Origin: Euphorbia lathyris
Lineage: Eukaryota; Streptophyta; Magnoliopsida; Malpighiales; Euphorbiaceae
Length of the DNA: 64,000 nucleotides
Assembly: GCF_963576675.1 (NCBI RefSeq)
Contig: NC_088911.1
Location: 130,451,929-130,515,928, forward strand
Reading direction: 5' to 3'
Shown here piece by piece: positions 45,943 to 58,005 of the stretch (position 1 is the stretch's first letter; each line of letters begins with the position of its first letter). The translations under genes were made by a program, and so were the position numbers. The notes under the pieces were generated by a model. It had not been told where the DNA came from. It did not search any database and worked only from the letters and a program-made list of their open reading frames with translations.

Positions 45943-48900
45943 TCATTCAGATTTCTTTGAACTTTGATTCTCTAATGGTTTGAACATTGGACAGTATCTA
46001 TGCTTCGCGATAAACACGAAAGCTACCAAAGTATTAATAACCAAAAAAGTTATGCTAGCTACCCAAACTTGTAGGAAAACATTTTTACCTTTAAATTCAA
46101 GCAAATAAGCCCAGAATAACCAATGGATCTGAGCTCCCATCCACATTACCATACAAACTAAACCGTCCCCTTTCACCTTCATATCGCTCCACGGAATTAT
46201 CAGTGGCAACAAGCAAAAGAACCAGACGAAGTACTGTGCTGTGATTACCTGAAAAGAACATCCATTATAAACATTGAATAGGTTGAGTGAAATTGGGATT
46301 TTAATAGTGACGACGGGTTTGAAATATAACAAGCAACCTTATTGAAAGCCACGAATGCAACTGTCTGGAGGAAAAGGCAAAATGAAAGGTCCCGTGCGAA
46401 GCAGAAAATGAGAACCAGTTGGACTATCAACTGAGGCAAAAAAGTTAAGAGTTTTTCGGCTATTGAAAACTCGTGTTCGTAATTGAGATATATGTGGTAG
46501 AAATATATGGAGAAGTTGTGTCGGGGATCTGTCCGAGTGAGATGGTATAGCAGTGCCTCGTTTAAGAACTCCCATCTGTATAAAAAGAAGAACAGCGCAG
46601 TACAGGAGATAAAAACAGTTCCGGAGATCAGCCCGAACATCAGTCTTTGTTTTGTAAATATCTGTTGGAAGGAAGTCCAGAAACTGTATCCTTCCTGTAC
46701 TGCTGTAGCGCTCTGTGATGTTTTCTCTCGAGTGGGTTCCCATTTCAAGATAAGAGGCGTCTTCCCAGATTGAAAGGTGTGTGGATCAAGAACCACAACA
46801 ATGGGAAGTGCATAGATTATAGGATAAATTCTGAAATGAACAACTAGTCCATACCAAAATGCAGCTTGGATCACTTTACCTGTACAGCAGGAAAAACACA
46901 CATCAGAAATGTTAGATGGGATGAGATGGTGCTTAAAACCAATGAAGTACTGTAGTCTATGTTACATTGAAATGGATACGGATACAGAAACTGAAACAGA
47001 AACCGGGAAACGATATCTGTAAAGATTATAGGAAAGGGAAACTCGTAAATAATGAAAATATATGGATATATCTATAAATTTGAAAAATTGTAAGAATGTC
47101 TGTTTAAGTTTTGTTTTTAAATATATACATTACAAAAATTACACATAATAGAGGGAAAAAAGAGATTTTTTCATTTCGAAAGCTTGTAAAAGAATTGGGG
47201 ATTTACTGAACATATGATTAGCATCCATCCACTTTTCAAACACATTACATCCTAGGAAACAAGTTTACGAATTTTGAGAAACGAGTTCCCAGTTTTTGTG
47301 AATTACGGAAACGTGACAAAAAAACGTTTGGCACAAGTTTTCGAGAGTTTCGGTTTTCGAAACGTTTCCTGAAACATGGAATGCTTTAAAATCAAAAGTT
47401 TATGCGCAACATAGAAGCAGGGAATGCAAATATCAAATGTGGCAATTTTCACTCCCCAAAACATCAATCCTCTCTCAAAGAGGGAGAATAGAAACTCAAT
47501 TCTTCAAAAAATTTCTCATGGATTTGCATATAAGCAAATAATTATGACCATAACCGTAGCACCAAGCTGAGGGTGCTCATTGTCAACCAATCTCAAGAGA
47601 AATCTCAACCCTTCTAATTTGTTCAGTGGATATAATTTTAAATTTAATGTTTCCTTGACTTAGAACTATTACGTTTTAGCATTTGGGAAATAAAAACCCA
47701 AAATACTGAAGGTCTTACTAATAAATTAGACATTGCAAGGAAATGACACAACCGGAGAACTTATTACAAATGTCAACCGGTACCAGGGCATTTCATTTGT
47801 CCAAGCAATAAGACGTTACACTTTTAGAAAGGTTTTTAAGACAATTAAGCGTCCATGTTTCAAGTTCAATTAACATTTCTTTTGATTGAAAGGTGGTAAA
47901 CATAGCATTAGATGAATTCTATTGCAACCCATTATATATCCATCATTACCAAGAAGAACATATTAAACAGGTTAAGACGACGTTCACGTCTTCAATAAAA
48001 CACTGCAACAATAATATTTTAAACAGGGATGAAAAAAAGATATATACCATTCATAAGACAGAGAATGATCCACAAAATCATGGCACAAACAATGGGCTCA
48101 CAGTTCCCACGAGTTCCAATGGTGAAGGTAAATGGATTGAGGAGCCATACCATTACAGAATATAAGCATAGATCCTCAGGCACCTTTCGTTTCTTCAAAA
48201 TTTTGTGGATAAACAAGCCAACAAGTAAATCTGCAATCATGTTGAACATATTTATCCATAGAAAATCAGAATAAATAGAGAAATATCATTGACTTCTTTC
48301 ATGTTTCAATTTGTTTTATATTCAGAGATTTGAAGGAATATATCTGATCAGAGTTTTAAAATTAGCAACCAACTTCATCAACATACCATGAACCGTATGA
48401 GCAGAAGTTACATAACAAGCAAGTGTTTTATTTCTTTGACTTCAGTACCCAAGTTGAAACCACTCTGGCATGAGGCAAACAAGGAAAAAACCTAACGATC
48501 ACAAACGGATCCCTCAGGACCAATTAAGGTTAAATTGGTAAGGGCTCGGGTCATTAAAGCTAGACAGATCAAATTCAAGTCCTAGTGAAAGCAGCAGACA
48601 TTAATTAGAGGATAGCTGATCAACCTTGAACCGAGTAGTCGGATTCCAATACCAAAGAAACAAACAGATCTCTCAGGAACTCTTATGCATCTAATCTAAA
48701 ATAATGTAGCATTATGCACCCAATTTCAGTGGCCACTCTCCACAGGCAAAATATTATAGTTGAGAACTTTTACTCGCATACACTATGTAACTGTGTTTTT
48801 GAATAGATGAAGCACATTTCTGAATTCCCATATAGTTCAATTTAATCAGATTGTTGAACCTCCGCACAAGCTATATATAATTTTTTTTAACTATTCTAAG

Positions 48901-49282
48901 GACAGAAAGAGATATAAAACATCAAGAACCAGATGATAATTGCAAAATCAACAACCTAAAGTCCAAGATCCAGAAAAGGAAATTTAGTTTCAATGTGAAA
49001 ATTTTACTTACCCGAAGCAGAGAAGAGGAATTTCCCCCATGAGCGATGAATAATTGAATTAGGAATGAGCAAAAACGCAAGCAGAGGCGAATACCGGTAA
49101 GTACTTCTCTTGTAAGGAGATGCCCCAGAAGCCATAAAGGAGGCTGCATCCGAAAACACAAGGTAATCCACATCAGTGTATCTAACCTCCATATGAGTAT
49201 CTTGCCATTCTCCATAAATGATCAAAACAAATCGAAGAACTGCAGAGAATATTAGCAAGTTGTTCATGTTTATCCATTCCAT
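45943..49282 (-). CDS. PNT1: GPI mannosyltransferase 1 (PIG-M/PEANUT1), four exons
   Basis: The minus-strand exons are 49282-49012, 48230-48048, 46879-46338 and 46248-45943. They join in frame (phases 1, 1, 0) to 433 residues. The enzyme adds the first alpha-1,4-mannose to the GPI anchor precursor on the lumenal side of the ER, using dolichol-phosphate mannose. The DxD motif is DVD (37-39) in [13 protein letters not shown], just after the first membrane helix. [22 protein letters not shown] and [14 protein letters not shown] are family landmarks, and many hydrophobic segments follow. The start is the first ATG in frame; the donor of exon 3 (GTTGCT) is weak but canonical. A 5' UTR intron (about 49455-49322) is possible. 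In Arabidopsis this gene is needed for cell-wall and embryo development. Confidence 0.88.
46955..47380. repeat. repeat in PNT1 intron 2
   Basis: It starts CTATGTTACATTGAAATGG and ends CCTGAAACATGG, loosely inverted, and is rich in GGAAACG/CGTTTCC words. Related sequence occurs at about 9049-9170 (CTATGTTGCACGGAC) in the NDUFAF4-like intron, and inverted at about 53275-53420 (a shared CCTAGGATGTAAT-like block). Family unknown. Confidence 0.4.
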
Positions 49283-49689
49283 TGCTGCTTCAACCAAAAC
49301 AGAAAACGGCCAGACGTTTATCTAAATAAGAACAGAATGAAGAAAGAGCGTTAGGTTAGAAATGAAGATTAAATTCGCTAATCAATCAAAAGCTATTGAA
49401 CAATTTGAACTATTGAAGTGAAGTAATCACTAACAACAAAGATTTACAGAGCTTACATTTGAAAATCGGAAACTGAAGAGGAGTAGTTCCGATTCAACTT
49501 ACTGAAAGATCCTTCTCTTGATTCTGCCTTCGCCGATTTCTTGGAGATGTCCTGAAAGTAGTGGGGGATGGGATCCCTCAACTCCGATCCGGCTTGATAA
49601 TAATTAGTACCGGAATTTGAAGAGTAAAACAGGTGAGGTAAATCACATGTATGATCACATATGTTTGGAAAGTATTTCAATAACATCCA

Positions 49690-51810
49690 AAAAGTTTTCT
49701 TTTTTATTTTTAAATATAATTAATCTGATTATTTCGTTCGAAACTCCTCAAATATATTTAAACAATACGAAATTTTTAATAACTCAAACCAAATTTAATT
49801 AATTTCAAAAGTTTATTTAATCTTTATAAAATAACAAAATCCTTAATGTTGCACTAGAAAGTACCCTCACTATGCTTGGGGAGTTCTACTCTTTTTCCAC
49901 AGAAATATGTAACAATATAGTTTTAATTATATAAAAAGTATGACAATATACTTTACATTATTTGGGAAAAAAGTACAAACATAAAACATAGGTTAAACAA
50001 ACGTCCCGTAAGTATGTATTTCGGCTTATATATTTATTAAGTGTATTTGTTTGCGGAGTTATTTTTTGGACAACAGAAAAGAGTGAGCTGTAGAAAAAAG
50101 GAGGGAAAAATTAAATATTAACAATGTGTTATTCAAAGCGCTTTTAGAATCGTATATAGAAACAAGCATAAAAAGATCTAAAATATACTTAATAGTTCGG
50201 TGTTTACGTACTCTATATGTCTTTTTTTTTTACTGTTGAATGCATTGCTAATGGATATGTCGGATGTTGAGTTATCTTTTTTAAAATGAAAAGCCAGGAG
50301 AAGTAAAATGAGTAGATGGTATGTGCAATGGGTTTCAAAGTTTTTTTTTTTTTTAGGTTAACATATTGTTTTTGAATATGTAAATGACTTTAAATGATAT
50401 GTTTGTCGGATCATCTACCAAATTGTGAACTTGTACCTTAAATATTTTTTCAGTTCCATAAATATTTGTCATGAGAAGAGGTATATTATGCATGTACTTG
50501 AAACCACTTACCAAATTGTGCATTGTAATGTCGATTCTTCATCCATGTGGCCAAAAATCACAAAAGGGACACATTATGTGTTATCTTCCACAACTAACTT
50601 GATTTCATATACGCAATAAAAACGTTTTAGAATATTACATGTTACATGTCCTATATGAACAAATAAAACTATATTATGTTATTGGCAATTTTGTTGGTGT
50701 ATTCATAGTCCAGAGATGTTTCTGACATCTTACCAATAATAAGAAGCAATAATCTATGCAGTTCATTTTATTTTGTGCAAAATTTACTTAATAGAACATC
50801 CTAATATAGTGATTTGCACGTGTTTGGAGGGTTGAAGATCCGGACAAGTGAAACCATGGTGCGACTACATACTATGTTAAATGATCTCTAGTTTGTTGTT
50901 ATAGTGGGAAAATAATGAACTAAAGACTAGTATGTGCCCCGGTTGTGATGGTATTTTGCCGACCATAGACATGAAATGTCAGACTAAGGGTATAACGACT
51001 TATGAAACAGCAAGCATTGGGTATATACGCTTATGAACATCATAAAGTTATGTGTAGTAGGTGTATCTCATGTAATGCTTATAATGGACTTCTACCCGAA
51101 GTCACTATAAGACCTAATTGGGACACAACATATTTTTATTATTATCGTATAACATTCTTGTAACTGTGTGCCAAGTATGAATTAGTTAGATGTTATAAAT
51201 CATTCTGAGAAATATGAGTGAAGTCAAATGATTGTTACTCTCTAAACAAGTTTCAACAATACTATTATGACCGTTACAGAAATCGAAATTTTCCTTAAAT
51301 CTTTAAATCTAAAAAAGGAATAACAAAAAATGCAATGTGGGAGAGGATATCATATGTTACTTGATTGGTGAAACTGAGAAGTCTGTTGTCCGTACCTAAA
51401 TGAGATAGTATGCTTACCGCTCACCTTATCAAAGACATCAATATTATATATATAATTTTTTTAAAAAAAATTTATCCCCAAAAACTGAGTTTACTTTTGG
51501 ATCAAATACATGAATATCATAATTAAATATAAAATTACAAATAATATCACCAAATTTAATTCTTAATATGTCATTATTCTCTATATATTATGATTTTGCA
51601 CTATCATTTAAAACTTCTAGACTCCGATTTATATATTATAAACCCTATAAAATATATTCTAGACTTCTAATTTATAAATTTTAATCTTTAAAATTATTAA
51701 AAATACTGATTTTACTAGTTTCATATAATTCAAAATGATGATTGACATCGTTAAAAATAGTTTTTAAAATATGAATTTTTGTGTAATTTTTCCTTTACTT
51801 TTCAATTGAA
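49690..51810. other. intergenic, no gene seen
   Basis: AT-rich sequence between the divergent PNT1 and NIP7 genes. 50700-51450 is less AT-rich and may be old retroelement sequence, but no protein motif could be read. Confidence 0.45.
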
Positions 51811-51816
51811 AAATCA

Positions 51817-51971
51817 TGGGCTTAAAATGGGCTAATCTCTTGTTATTTTTGGCCCATGAAGGACACAAATGACAATTCACTTATTTCCTAACTTTCGCGT
51901 TTAAATCTCCTCTGCTGCTCTGTGTCTTCTTTCCTGCTTTTAGGGTTTTAGACGGCTAAGCAAAACCCTAA
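51817..51971 (+). promoter_or_regulatory. Site II elements and telo-box of NIP7
   Basis: Three Site II motifs (TGGGCT at 51817-51822 and 51828-51833, GGCCCA at 51851-51856) precede a telo-box AAACCCTAA at 51963-51971, 37 bp before the ATG. This combination is established in plants as the signature of ribosome-biogenesis and ribosomal-protein gene promoters, where TCP factors and Pur-alpha-type proteins act. It fits the product. Confidence 0.7.
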
Positions 51972-52007
51972 TTTCAGTTTCAACTTCTAGAAAAATCCCA
52001 ATTAAAG

Positions 52008-52571
52008 ATGAGAGCGTTAGACGAGACTGAAACAGAGGCTGTATTCAAGAAATTGTACATATTCACCGGAAACAATTTGAAGAACATCGTTGAGAATCCT
52101 TCCCATGAAGGACCGGAGCAGAATCCAGGTCGATATTGCTTCAGACTTCACAAAAACAGGGTATTCTACGTAAGCGAGGCCTTGGTGAAGAGAGGGACGA
52201 ATATTAGCCGCAAAAATCTGGTCTCCCTCGGCACTTGCATAGGCAAATTCACACACGGAGGTAACTTCCATTTAACCATTCAGGCTTTGAATCTATTAGC
52301 CGCCAATGCGAAGCACAAAGTTTGGCTGAAACCGACATCGGAGATGTCGTTTTTGTATGGGAATCATGTATTGAAAGGTGGATTGGGGAGGATTACCGAT
52401 AGTATTTCGAAGAATGATGGGGTTGTTGTCTTCTCCATGTCTGATGTGCCGTTAGGGTTTGGAACCGCTGCGAGATCGACTCAGGAGTGCAGGAAGGTGG
52501 ATCCTAATGGAATTGTGGTGCATCATCAGGCTGATATTGGTGAGTATTTGAGGATGGAGGATGATCTTTGA
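52008..52571 (+). CDS. NIP7: 60S ribosome biogenesis factor NIP7
   Basis: A single exon of 187 residues, close to the 180 of animal and fungal NIP7. The N-terminal alpha/beta domain runs to about residue 95 and includes [20 protein letters not shown] and [11 protein letters not shown]. The C-terminal PUA domain (about 100-180) contains [49 protein letters not shown] and [14 protein letters not shown]7 binds pre-rRNA through the PUA domain and is needed for 27S pre-rRNA processing and 60S assembly in the nucleolus. The frame is intact, and the promoter elements upstream agree with this role. Confidence 0.95.
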   Translation: MRALDETETEAVFKKLYIFTGNNLKNIVENPSHEGPEQNPGRYCFRLHKNRVFYVSEALVKRGTNISRKNLVSLGTCIGKFTHGGNFHLTIQALNLLAANAKHKVWLKPTSEMSFLYGNHVLKGGLGRITDSISKNDGVVVFSMSDVPLGFGTAARSTQECRKVDPNGIVVHHQADIGEYLRMEDDL

Positions 52572-52957
52572 TTGAAATTGAGAGTAATTTGGGGTTTTGT
52601 TTGGGTTTTTGGATATGGATTGCTGTTGGCTTATAGATGCAGGCTTGTTATTGTAAGTTTCTTATCTAATTTTGAGTAATATGAATTGGTGTTATTGATA
52701 TCTGCATATCCAATGATACATGTTTTCTTTTGGTATTAATGTTACGGTCTTCAATTTGTTCTGATGTTAATCGCAGCAGGTACGATGTTGTTTTGCCTAA
52801 TTTCTGAATACGAAATGCTTTTGGCTTAATACTCTTGAACTTGGCAAATAATCGGATGAGCTCTCTAAATTTTGGAGATGCCTTATTTGCTTCCTGAGCT
52901 TGCTTAAAGTTAACATTATTAACCTTCCAAGTCCCATGTGACTGAGCAAAATGCTTA

Positions 52958-53056
52958 TCACTTTAAGCAAGTTTAGGGGCCAATTGGTCACTTTAAGCAA
53001 GTTTAGGGGGCCAATAGGGCCACTTTAAGCAAATCTAGTGGGTAAATTGGCCACGC
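52958..53056. repeat. about 31-bp tandem repeat, three and a half units
   Basis: Units beginning TCACTTTAAGCAAG or close variants start at 52958, 52988, 53020 and 53051, each followed by TTTAGGGGCCAAT-like sequence. Divergence increases to the right. It lies downstream of NIP7. Confidence 0.7.
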
Positions 53057-53853
53057 TAAGCTAGATGAGTTGAGTTGATCTCTTTGCTTATATATCAAAA
53101 TCTAGTGGGTAAAGTTTGTTATTTTTTGTTCTGCTCAATCTTGGCCTCTTACTACATGGGCAGACATAAGTTGGTGTGTCTTGTATGGAAAACTTAGGCT
53201 AAACATTGCTGTTATACATTTCTGATTTCACAATCATTTGTATTAACTTATGTTGCATTGGATTTTTTTGTTATTTCAAAGCGTTCCACTTTTCCGAAAC
53301 TCGGAAAGTGAAAGTCTTGGAAACTTGTACTAAACCCGTTTCTTAGAATTCGAAAACTCATTTTCTAGGATGTAATATGTTTTCAGAAGTTGATCAATGC
53401 TAATCATATTTAAAAATTTATTGATATGTTATTGTAAATTTGATGCATTTATTGGACTTGTGATATTGAACTTGATTGTACTGTAATTTGTATGCATATT
53501 GAACTTGATTAGCAAATGTGTTTCATTTTCATTTTGTTGTGCTTTTCTCCATATTGCTCAAATCTAAGTAAATCAAATATGTCAAAATCCATTCCCATTA
53601 CTCTTCTTTTATTGATAATGTCTCGTTTAATTTGAATCAATAAAAGTAATTGATTTCTTTTTATTTTAATAAAATTAGATGACCAATCTGTAATTTCAAA
53701 ATTGAAATATTAATCTAATTGACTAGGTGAATCACCGTTCGTACAAAATAGCTCTCATTTAAAGTCACATAAATTGCCACATTTCATTATACTGATGTTA
53801 TTATGATAGTTTTCATCTGATTAATGATTGATCAAATTTTACAATCCACCTTC
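53057..53853. other. intergenic, no gene seen
   Basis: AT-rich, apart from a repeat fragment at about 53275-53420 that is shared, inverted, with PNT1 intron 2. Confidence 0.45.
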
Positions 53854-54017
53854 AGATCTAAGTTTATTAAAATTTTAGGATCAATTAAAATTTTACAATA
53901 ACCCAATATGTATATAGATTTTTTTTATGATATATAGATCTAAGTTTATTAAAATTTTAGGATCAATTAAAATTTTACAATAACCCAATATGTATATAGA
54001 TTTTTTTTATGATATAT
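53854..54017. repeat. perfect 82-bp tandem duplication
   Basis: The 82-bp unit 53854-53935 (starting AGATCTAAGTTTATTAAAAT) is repeated without a visible difference at 53936-54017. Identity implies a recent duplication, or an assembly duplicate. Confidence 0.85.
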
Positions 54018-54471
54018 TTGATTACTCGATATTGGTTAAATATTTTTTAGATGAATATTTTCTTAATTAAATTTTCCTGTGTCTAAAATTTGAACTCAAA
54101 GATCTCTACTTTAAACAACTTGCGATCTCAACATTAATTAACGGAAGTTATTGAATTATTATTTTTTGAGATAATTACTGAACTGATTTATTGATTTACT
54201 ATAATCACTACATTTTACTTTGTATCAATAAAATAAATGTTATCTTATATTTGTTCCAATAAAATTGGAAATTTTCTGCAAATTGGAAATTTTCTGCTAA
54301 CTTATGAATTAATTAATTTATTTTTCTGAATTTATTAATTAAAAATATCCATTTTCATGGACCATCTACCTGCTCTGTCCATCCAGATTTGCATCTAATG
54401 GATTGAGCTTGAATAATGAAAATGGACATTAAGTCAAATCTAGACCGATAAAACCAGTCTATTTATAATAA

Positions 54472-54970
54472 GGGTAAAGTTCAAATAAAATCTTTGTGGT
54501 TTCACTAATTTTCAGATAAAGAACTGTGGTTTACTTTTTTGTCAAAACGAGGACTGAGGTTTTCAACTTTAGCAAAATAAGGACTTTTTCGATTGATACT
54601 ATTAAAATTACCCTTAACAACTTCAAAAATGACATATTTTAAGAACTACTAATATTCTAAGCAACTTTAATTCTTCAACTTTTTTATTTCGAGATTATTT
54701 AGATGATGTTTGGTAAAGAGGGAGAGAGTTAATGTTTAGAGAGAGAAAGTTTCAAAAAAGACGATTTTCTAAAATCGAAAATGTAGTTCCATAGAAAATA
54801 TGACATTGAACAACTTTAATTCTTGAAAATTTTCATTTTCAGGTCGTTAAAGATAGTTTTAATAGCATTATTAAAAGTGCGAAACTTCAGTCCTTGTTTT
54901 GACAAAAAGTAAACCACAGGACTTTATCTGAAAATTAGTGAAACCACGTGGGTTTTATTTGAACTTTCCC
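54472..54970. mobile_element. Mutator-like foldback MITE
   Basis: Ends GGGTAAAGTTCAAATAAA and TTTATTTGAACTTTCCC are inverted, and the arms continue through GTGGTTTCACTAATTTTCAG and CTGAAAATTAGTGAAACCAC. 499 bp, non-coding. The flanks do not give an exact duplication. Confidence 0.7.
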
Positions 54971-55090
54971 ATATAAATATTAATTAAGATTCAGGAATTC
55001 AAATATTAATTAAGATTCAGGAATTGAGTTTGAATAGTGAAAATTGACATTAAATCAAATCCAAACAGATAAAGGCAGTCTATTTATTTT

Positions 55091-55899
55091 AGGGAAAAGT
55101 ATAAAAATAAACCTTGTGGTTTGACCCATTTTCGAAGTGCATCCCTGTGGTTTAAAAGTTTGCAAGTCGGTGCCTTGAACTTCATTCCGTTAGCAAAGAG
55201 GGGTAAAATTGACTAACGGTGTTAAAAGTCAAAGGAAAAATAATTAATTTGGTCCTTATATTTAATAATTTTATAAATTAAGCATCCTTATTATCTAACT
55301 ATCACAAACAAACCCCAAAATAAAAAATAAAAATTCAATTATACCATCTTCTCCATTACTCTTTAATTTTTTTTCTTTCTCTCTCATCTTTTTTAATTTT
55401 TCTCTCTCTAAAATCAAGTTTCTCTCTCTAGAATCACAATTCAATAATTTCTTCCAAACTGTTCTTGGAATCAACAAACCAACAAGTGAACAGGGAACGA
55501 ACATCTGTTGGTTTGTTGATTCCAAGAACAGTTTGGAAGAAATTATTGAATTGTGATTCTAGAGAGAGAAACTTGATTTTAGAGAGAGAAAAATTAAAAA
55601 AGATGAGAGAGAAAGAAAAAAAATTAAAGAGTAATGGAGAAGATGGTATAATTGAATTTTTATTTTTTATTTTGGGGTTTGTTTGTGATAGTTAGATAAT
55701 AAGGATGCTTAATTTATAAAATTATTAAATATAAGGACCAAATTAACTATTTTCCCTTTGACTTTTAACACCGTTAGTCAATTTTACCCCTCTTTGCTAA
55801 CGGAATGAAGTTCAAGGCACCGACTTGCAAACTTTTAAACCACAGGGGTACACTTCGAAAATGGACCAAACCACAAGGTTTATTTTTGTACTTTTCCCT
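55091..55899. mobile_element. foldback element: two 394-bp arms, 21-nt loop
   Basis: The left arm 55091-55484 and right arm 55506-55899 are inverted copies of exactly equal length. Only a handful of mismatches were found on reading (all near the outer ends), and no indels. The loop is 55485-55505. Ends read AGGGAAAAGTA and TACTTTTCCCT, flanked by TTATTTT on both sides (55084-55090 and 55900-55906), in AT-rich sequence. The outer part resembles the Mutator-like element at 54472-54970. The two mirror-image 76-codon frames inside are products of the symmetry, not genes. Transcription would give a long, almost fully paired hairpin. Confidence 0.85.
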
Positions 55900-55906
55900 T
55901 TATTTT

Positions 55907-56687
55907 ATTTATTTTTAATGAAAATGCGTATATCATTTCATTAAAGTATGCTATGCCTAGTACAAGATCTATAAAAGTAAAAGAAAAACTGCGTGCTTGC
56001 AAAATAAATCATTAAAGGTATAAATAAAACAGACAACAGAAGCATCTGTAATCCAACTTTCAACATTCAAACTCCTCTGAATTCATTTCTTTTGCAACCA
56101 CGTAGCTGTAGCGATCTACGAATAAAATCTACCATTTCCGCTCTTGCTAAATCAGAAAATATTACAAATGAAAAGATAATAAACAACAGATACAATTTAA
56201 GCTGATTAAAAGATCGAGTAAAATATATGCAATCCAATTGAAATAAACTTAATCAATAAAGAAAAGAAGAAAAATTTAAAAACATGGAAGGAGAAAGAAA
56301 AAAACATTTTTTCCTTTCTTCAATAGAAAACTGCAATTCGAAGGAGATGAAAATCCAATTATCAGAAAGATCAAATTGATGAATTTTGTGAAAAAAGGGG
56401 CCTGAAAATTGAAGAGAAGAAGGTGCGGTTGAGAAAAGCAGTTTTGGGAGACCTATTTATAAAAAAATAAGACAAACGGGTTTCGATGTGCCATATAAAT
56501 ATTAATTATGAAATTTATATATTTGTGCCACATTTTTAAAGAATTATTCAGATTACTTCGGAAACTGATCCGGTCCGAATCCACATAAAACAATAACCAG
56601 CTGAATTTGGGCTGAGTAATTTTAGGTGGAAATTGTTGCCCCGGCCTCAACAGATAAAATCAAAAGAAAATAAAGTGAAAAAAGACT
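55907..56687. other. intergenic, no gene seen
   Basis: AT-rich with no recognisable gene; it leads into the tRNA gene. Confidence 0.5.
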
Positions 56688-56758
56688 TGCGCATCCAGAG
56701 AATCGAACCCTGGTCAGTACCGTGGGAGGGTACTATGATACCACTACACCAGATGCGC
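56688..56758 (-). tRNA. tRNA-Gly (CCC)
   Basis: On the minus strand the acceptor stem GCGCATC/GATGCGC pairs, with discriminator A. The anticodon stem GTACC/GGTAC encloses the loop CTCCCAC with anticodon CCC. The T loop is GTTCGATTC, and the T stem has one G-T wobble. The D arm carries the A box (TGGTGTAGTGG). There is no intron. A run of T residues follows a few bases after the 3' end (plus-strand A run at 56678-56683), a Pol III terminator. All elements look functional. Confidence 0.92.
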
Positions 56759-56759
56759 T

Positions 56760-57500
56760 TGTACATACAATCTAGAACTAAATATATTAACCTAAATAGA
56801 TTAATTATATACACTAAAGGAGCCCTTTGTTTTTGGGATCAACCAGGAAACATTGAGCCCACAATGAGGAGAAATTTTACTGTATTCTGCCAACGAAAAT
56901 TATCTTGAATTCCATTATATGGATATGATTGATGGAAAGAAAAACTATATATATATCGTGAATTCATTAGTCGAGTATTATTCTAGAAGTACCTAAAATT
57001 TTCCACTTCCTCTCACATAGAATTGGTGATGAAGATTGATAATATACAAAAAAAAAAAAAAAAAAAAAATGACAAAAAAATAATGGGAATCAAAATGTAA
57101 AGATTCTAATATAAATATATGCTTATAATTGAATTTGTACGGTAGCATTTAAGTTAAGATTTGCATATCAAATACTGGATTCTCTAACTAATTTAGTTTG
57201 GTAAATCCATCGAATATCTTATACGTATAATAATAATTTATACTATATATTAAAATTATAAACTATTCACATGTTTGTGAAACCTTGAAAAGAAAAAATT
57301 GTTAAGCATTCAAAGAGATCTATAAGTAGGGATGATAATAGATATAAATTTTGTGTATATCCAATACTACTCGATACGAGACTCTTTGAATCCTATATAT
57401 AACAAAAGGTTTGCGATGGGAATACGAATTAAAAATTACCCGTGACGAGTATGATATACGCCTTTGAATATCCTCTATTCGAATCCGGTTATGTATATGA
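56760..57500. other. intergenic, no gene seen
   Basis: AT-rich; a run of more than 20 A residues lies at about 57048-57069. 57328-57480 (GGGATGATAATAGATATAAA) resembles the GGGATGGCAACGGGT hAT family in a decayed form. Confidence 0.4.
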
Positions 57501-57507
57501 ATTAATT

Positions 57508-57760
57508 ATATATGTAATTGTAATTGAATTATATAGATTATGTTATCTAAAATTTAAAGTCTTAACTTGAATTTTGGATTTTTTATTAAATTCACATATG
57601 ATTTATTAAATTTATAGAATATTTTTTTTATATATATATGTAATTGTAATTGAATTATATAGATTATGTTATCTAAAATTTATAGAAAATTTATAGAAAA
57701 TTTAATTTATGTGTGGTTTGATTTGTTAAATTTATATTATTTATTTATTTATTTATATTT
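57508..57760. repeat. degenerate tandem duplication, about 126 bp
   Basis: TATATGTAATTGTAATTGAA and the next 28 bases occur at about 57509 and again at about 57635. The remainder of the unit has diverged by substitution and small indels. Confidence 0.6.
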
Positions 57761-58005
57761 AATTTATACATTTAAATGGGTATAAGTATTTAACAGATAT
57801 CTTAATATTCTGTGGGACGATAATGATATCAGGATGTGCTTGTAAACATGTAATGAGACGAAATTGATATATAATAAACGAGTACATGTACAAATAAATC
57901 CATTGTATTCCATGTTAGTTAGCTATAACAGTAAGAGGTCATTTAAAAGTGAGAGAATCCTATCCTTTAAAAGTTTAAGATGATATATCAGAGCTTCCTA
58001 GAGTC

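Noticed and set aside
55295..55695. Two mirror-image 76-residue frames (one on each strand)
   Set aside because: They are the same sequence read from the two arms of the inverted repeat; low-complexity Lys/Glu-rich, with no family resemblance.
57040..57070. Long A run as a possible LINE tail
   Set aside because: No LINE coding sequence is found upstream on either strand.
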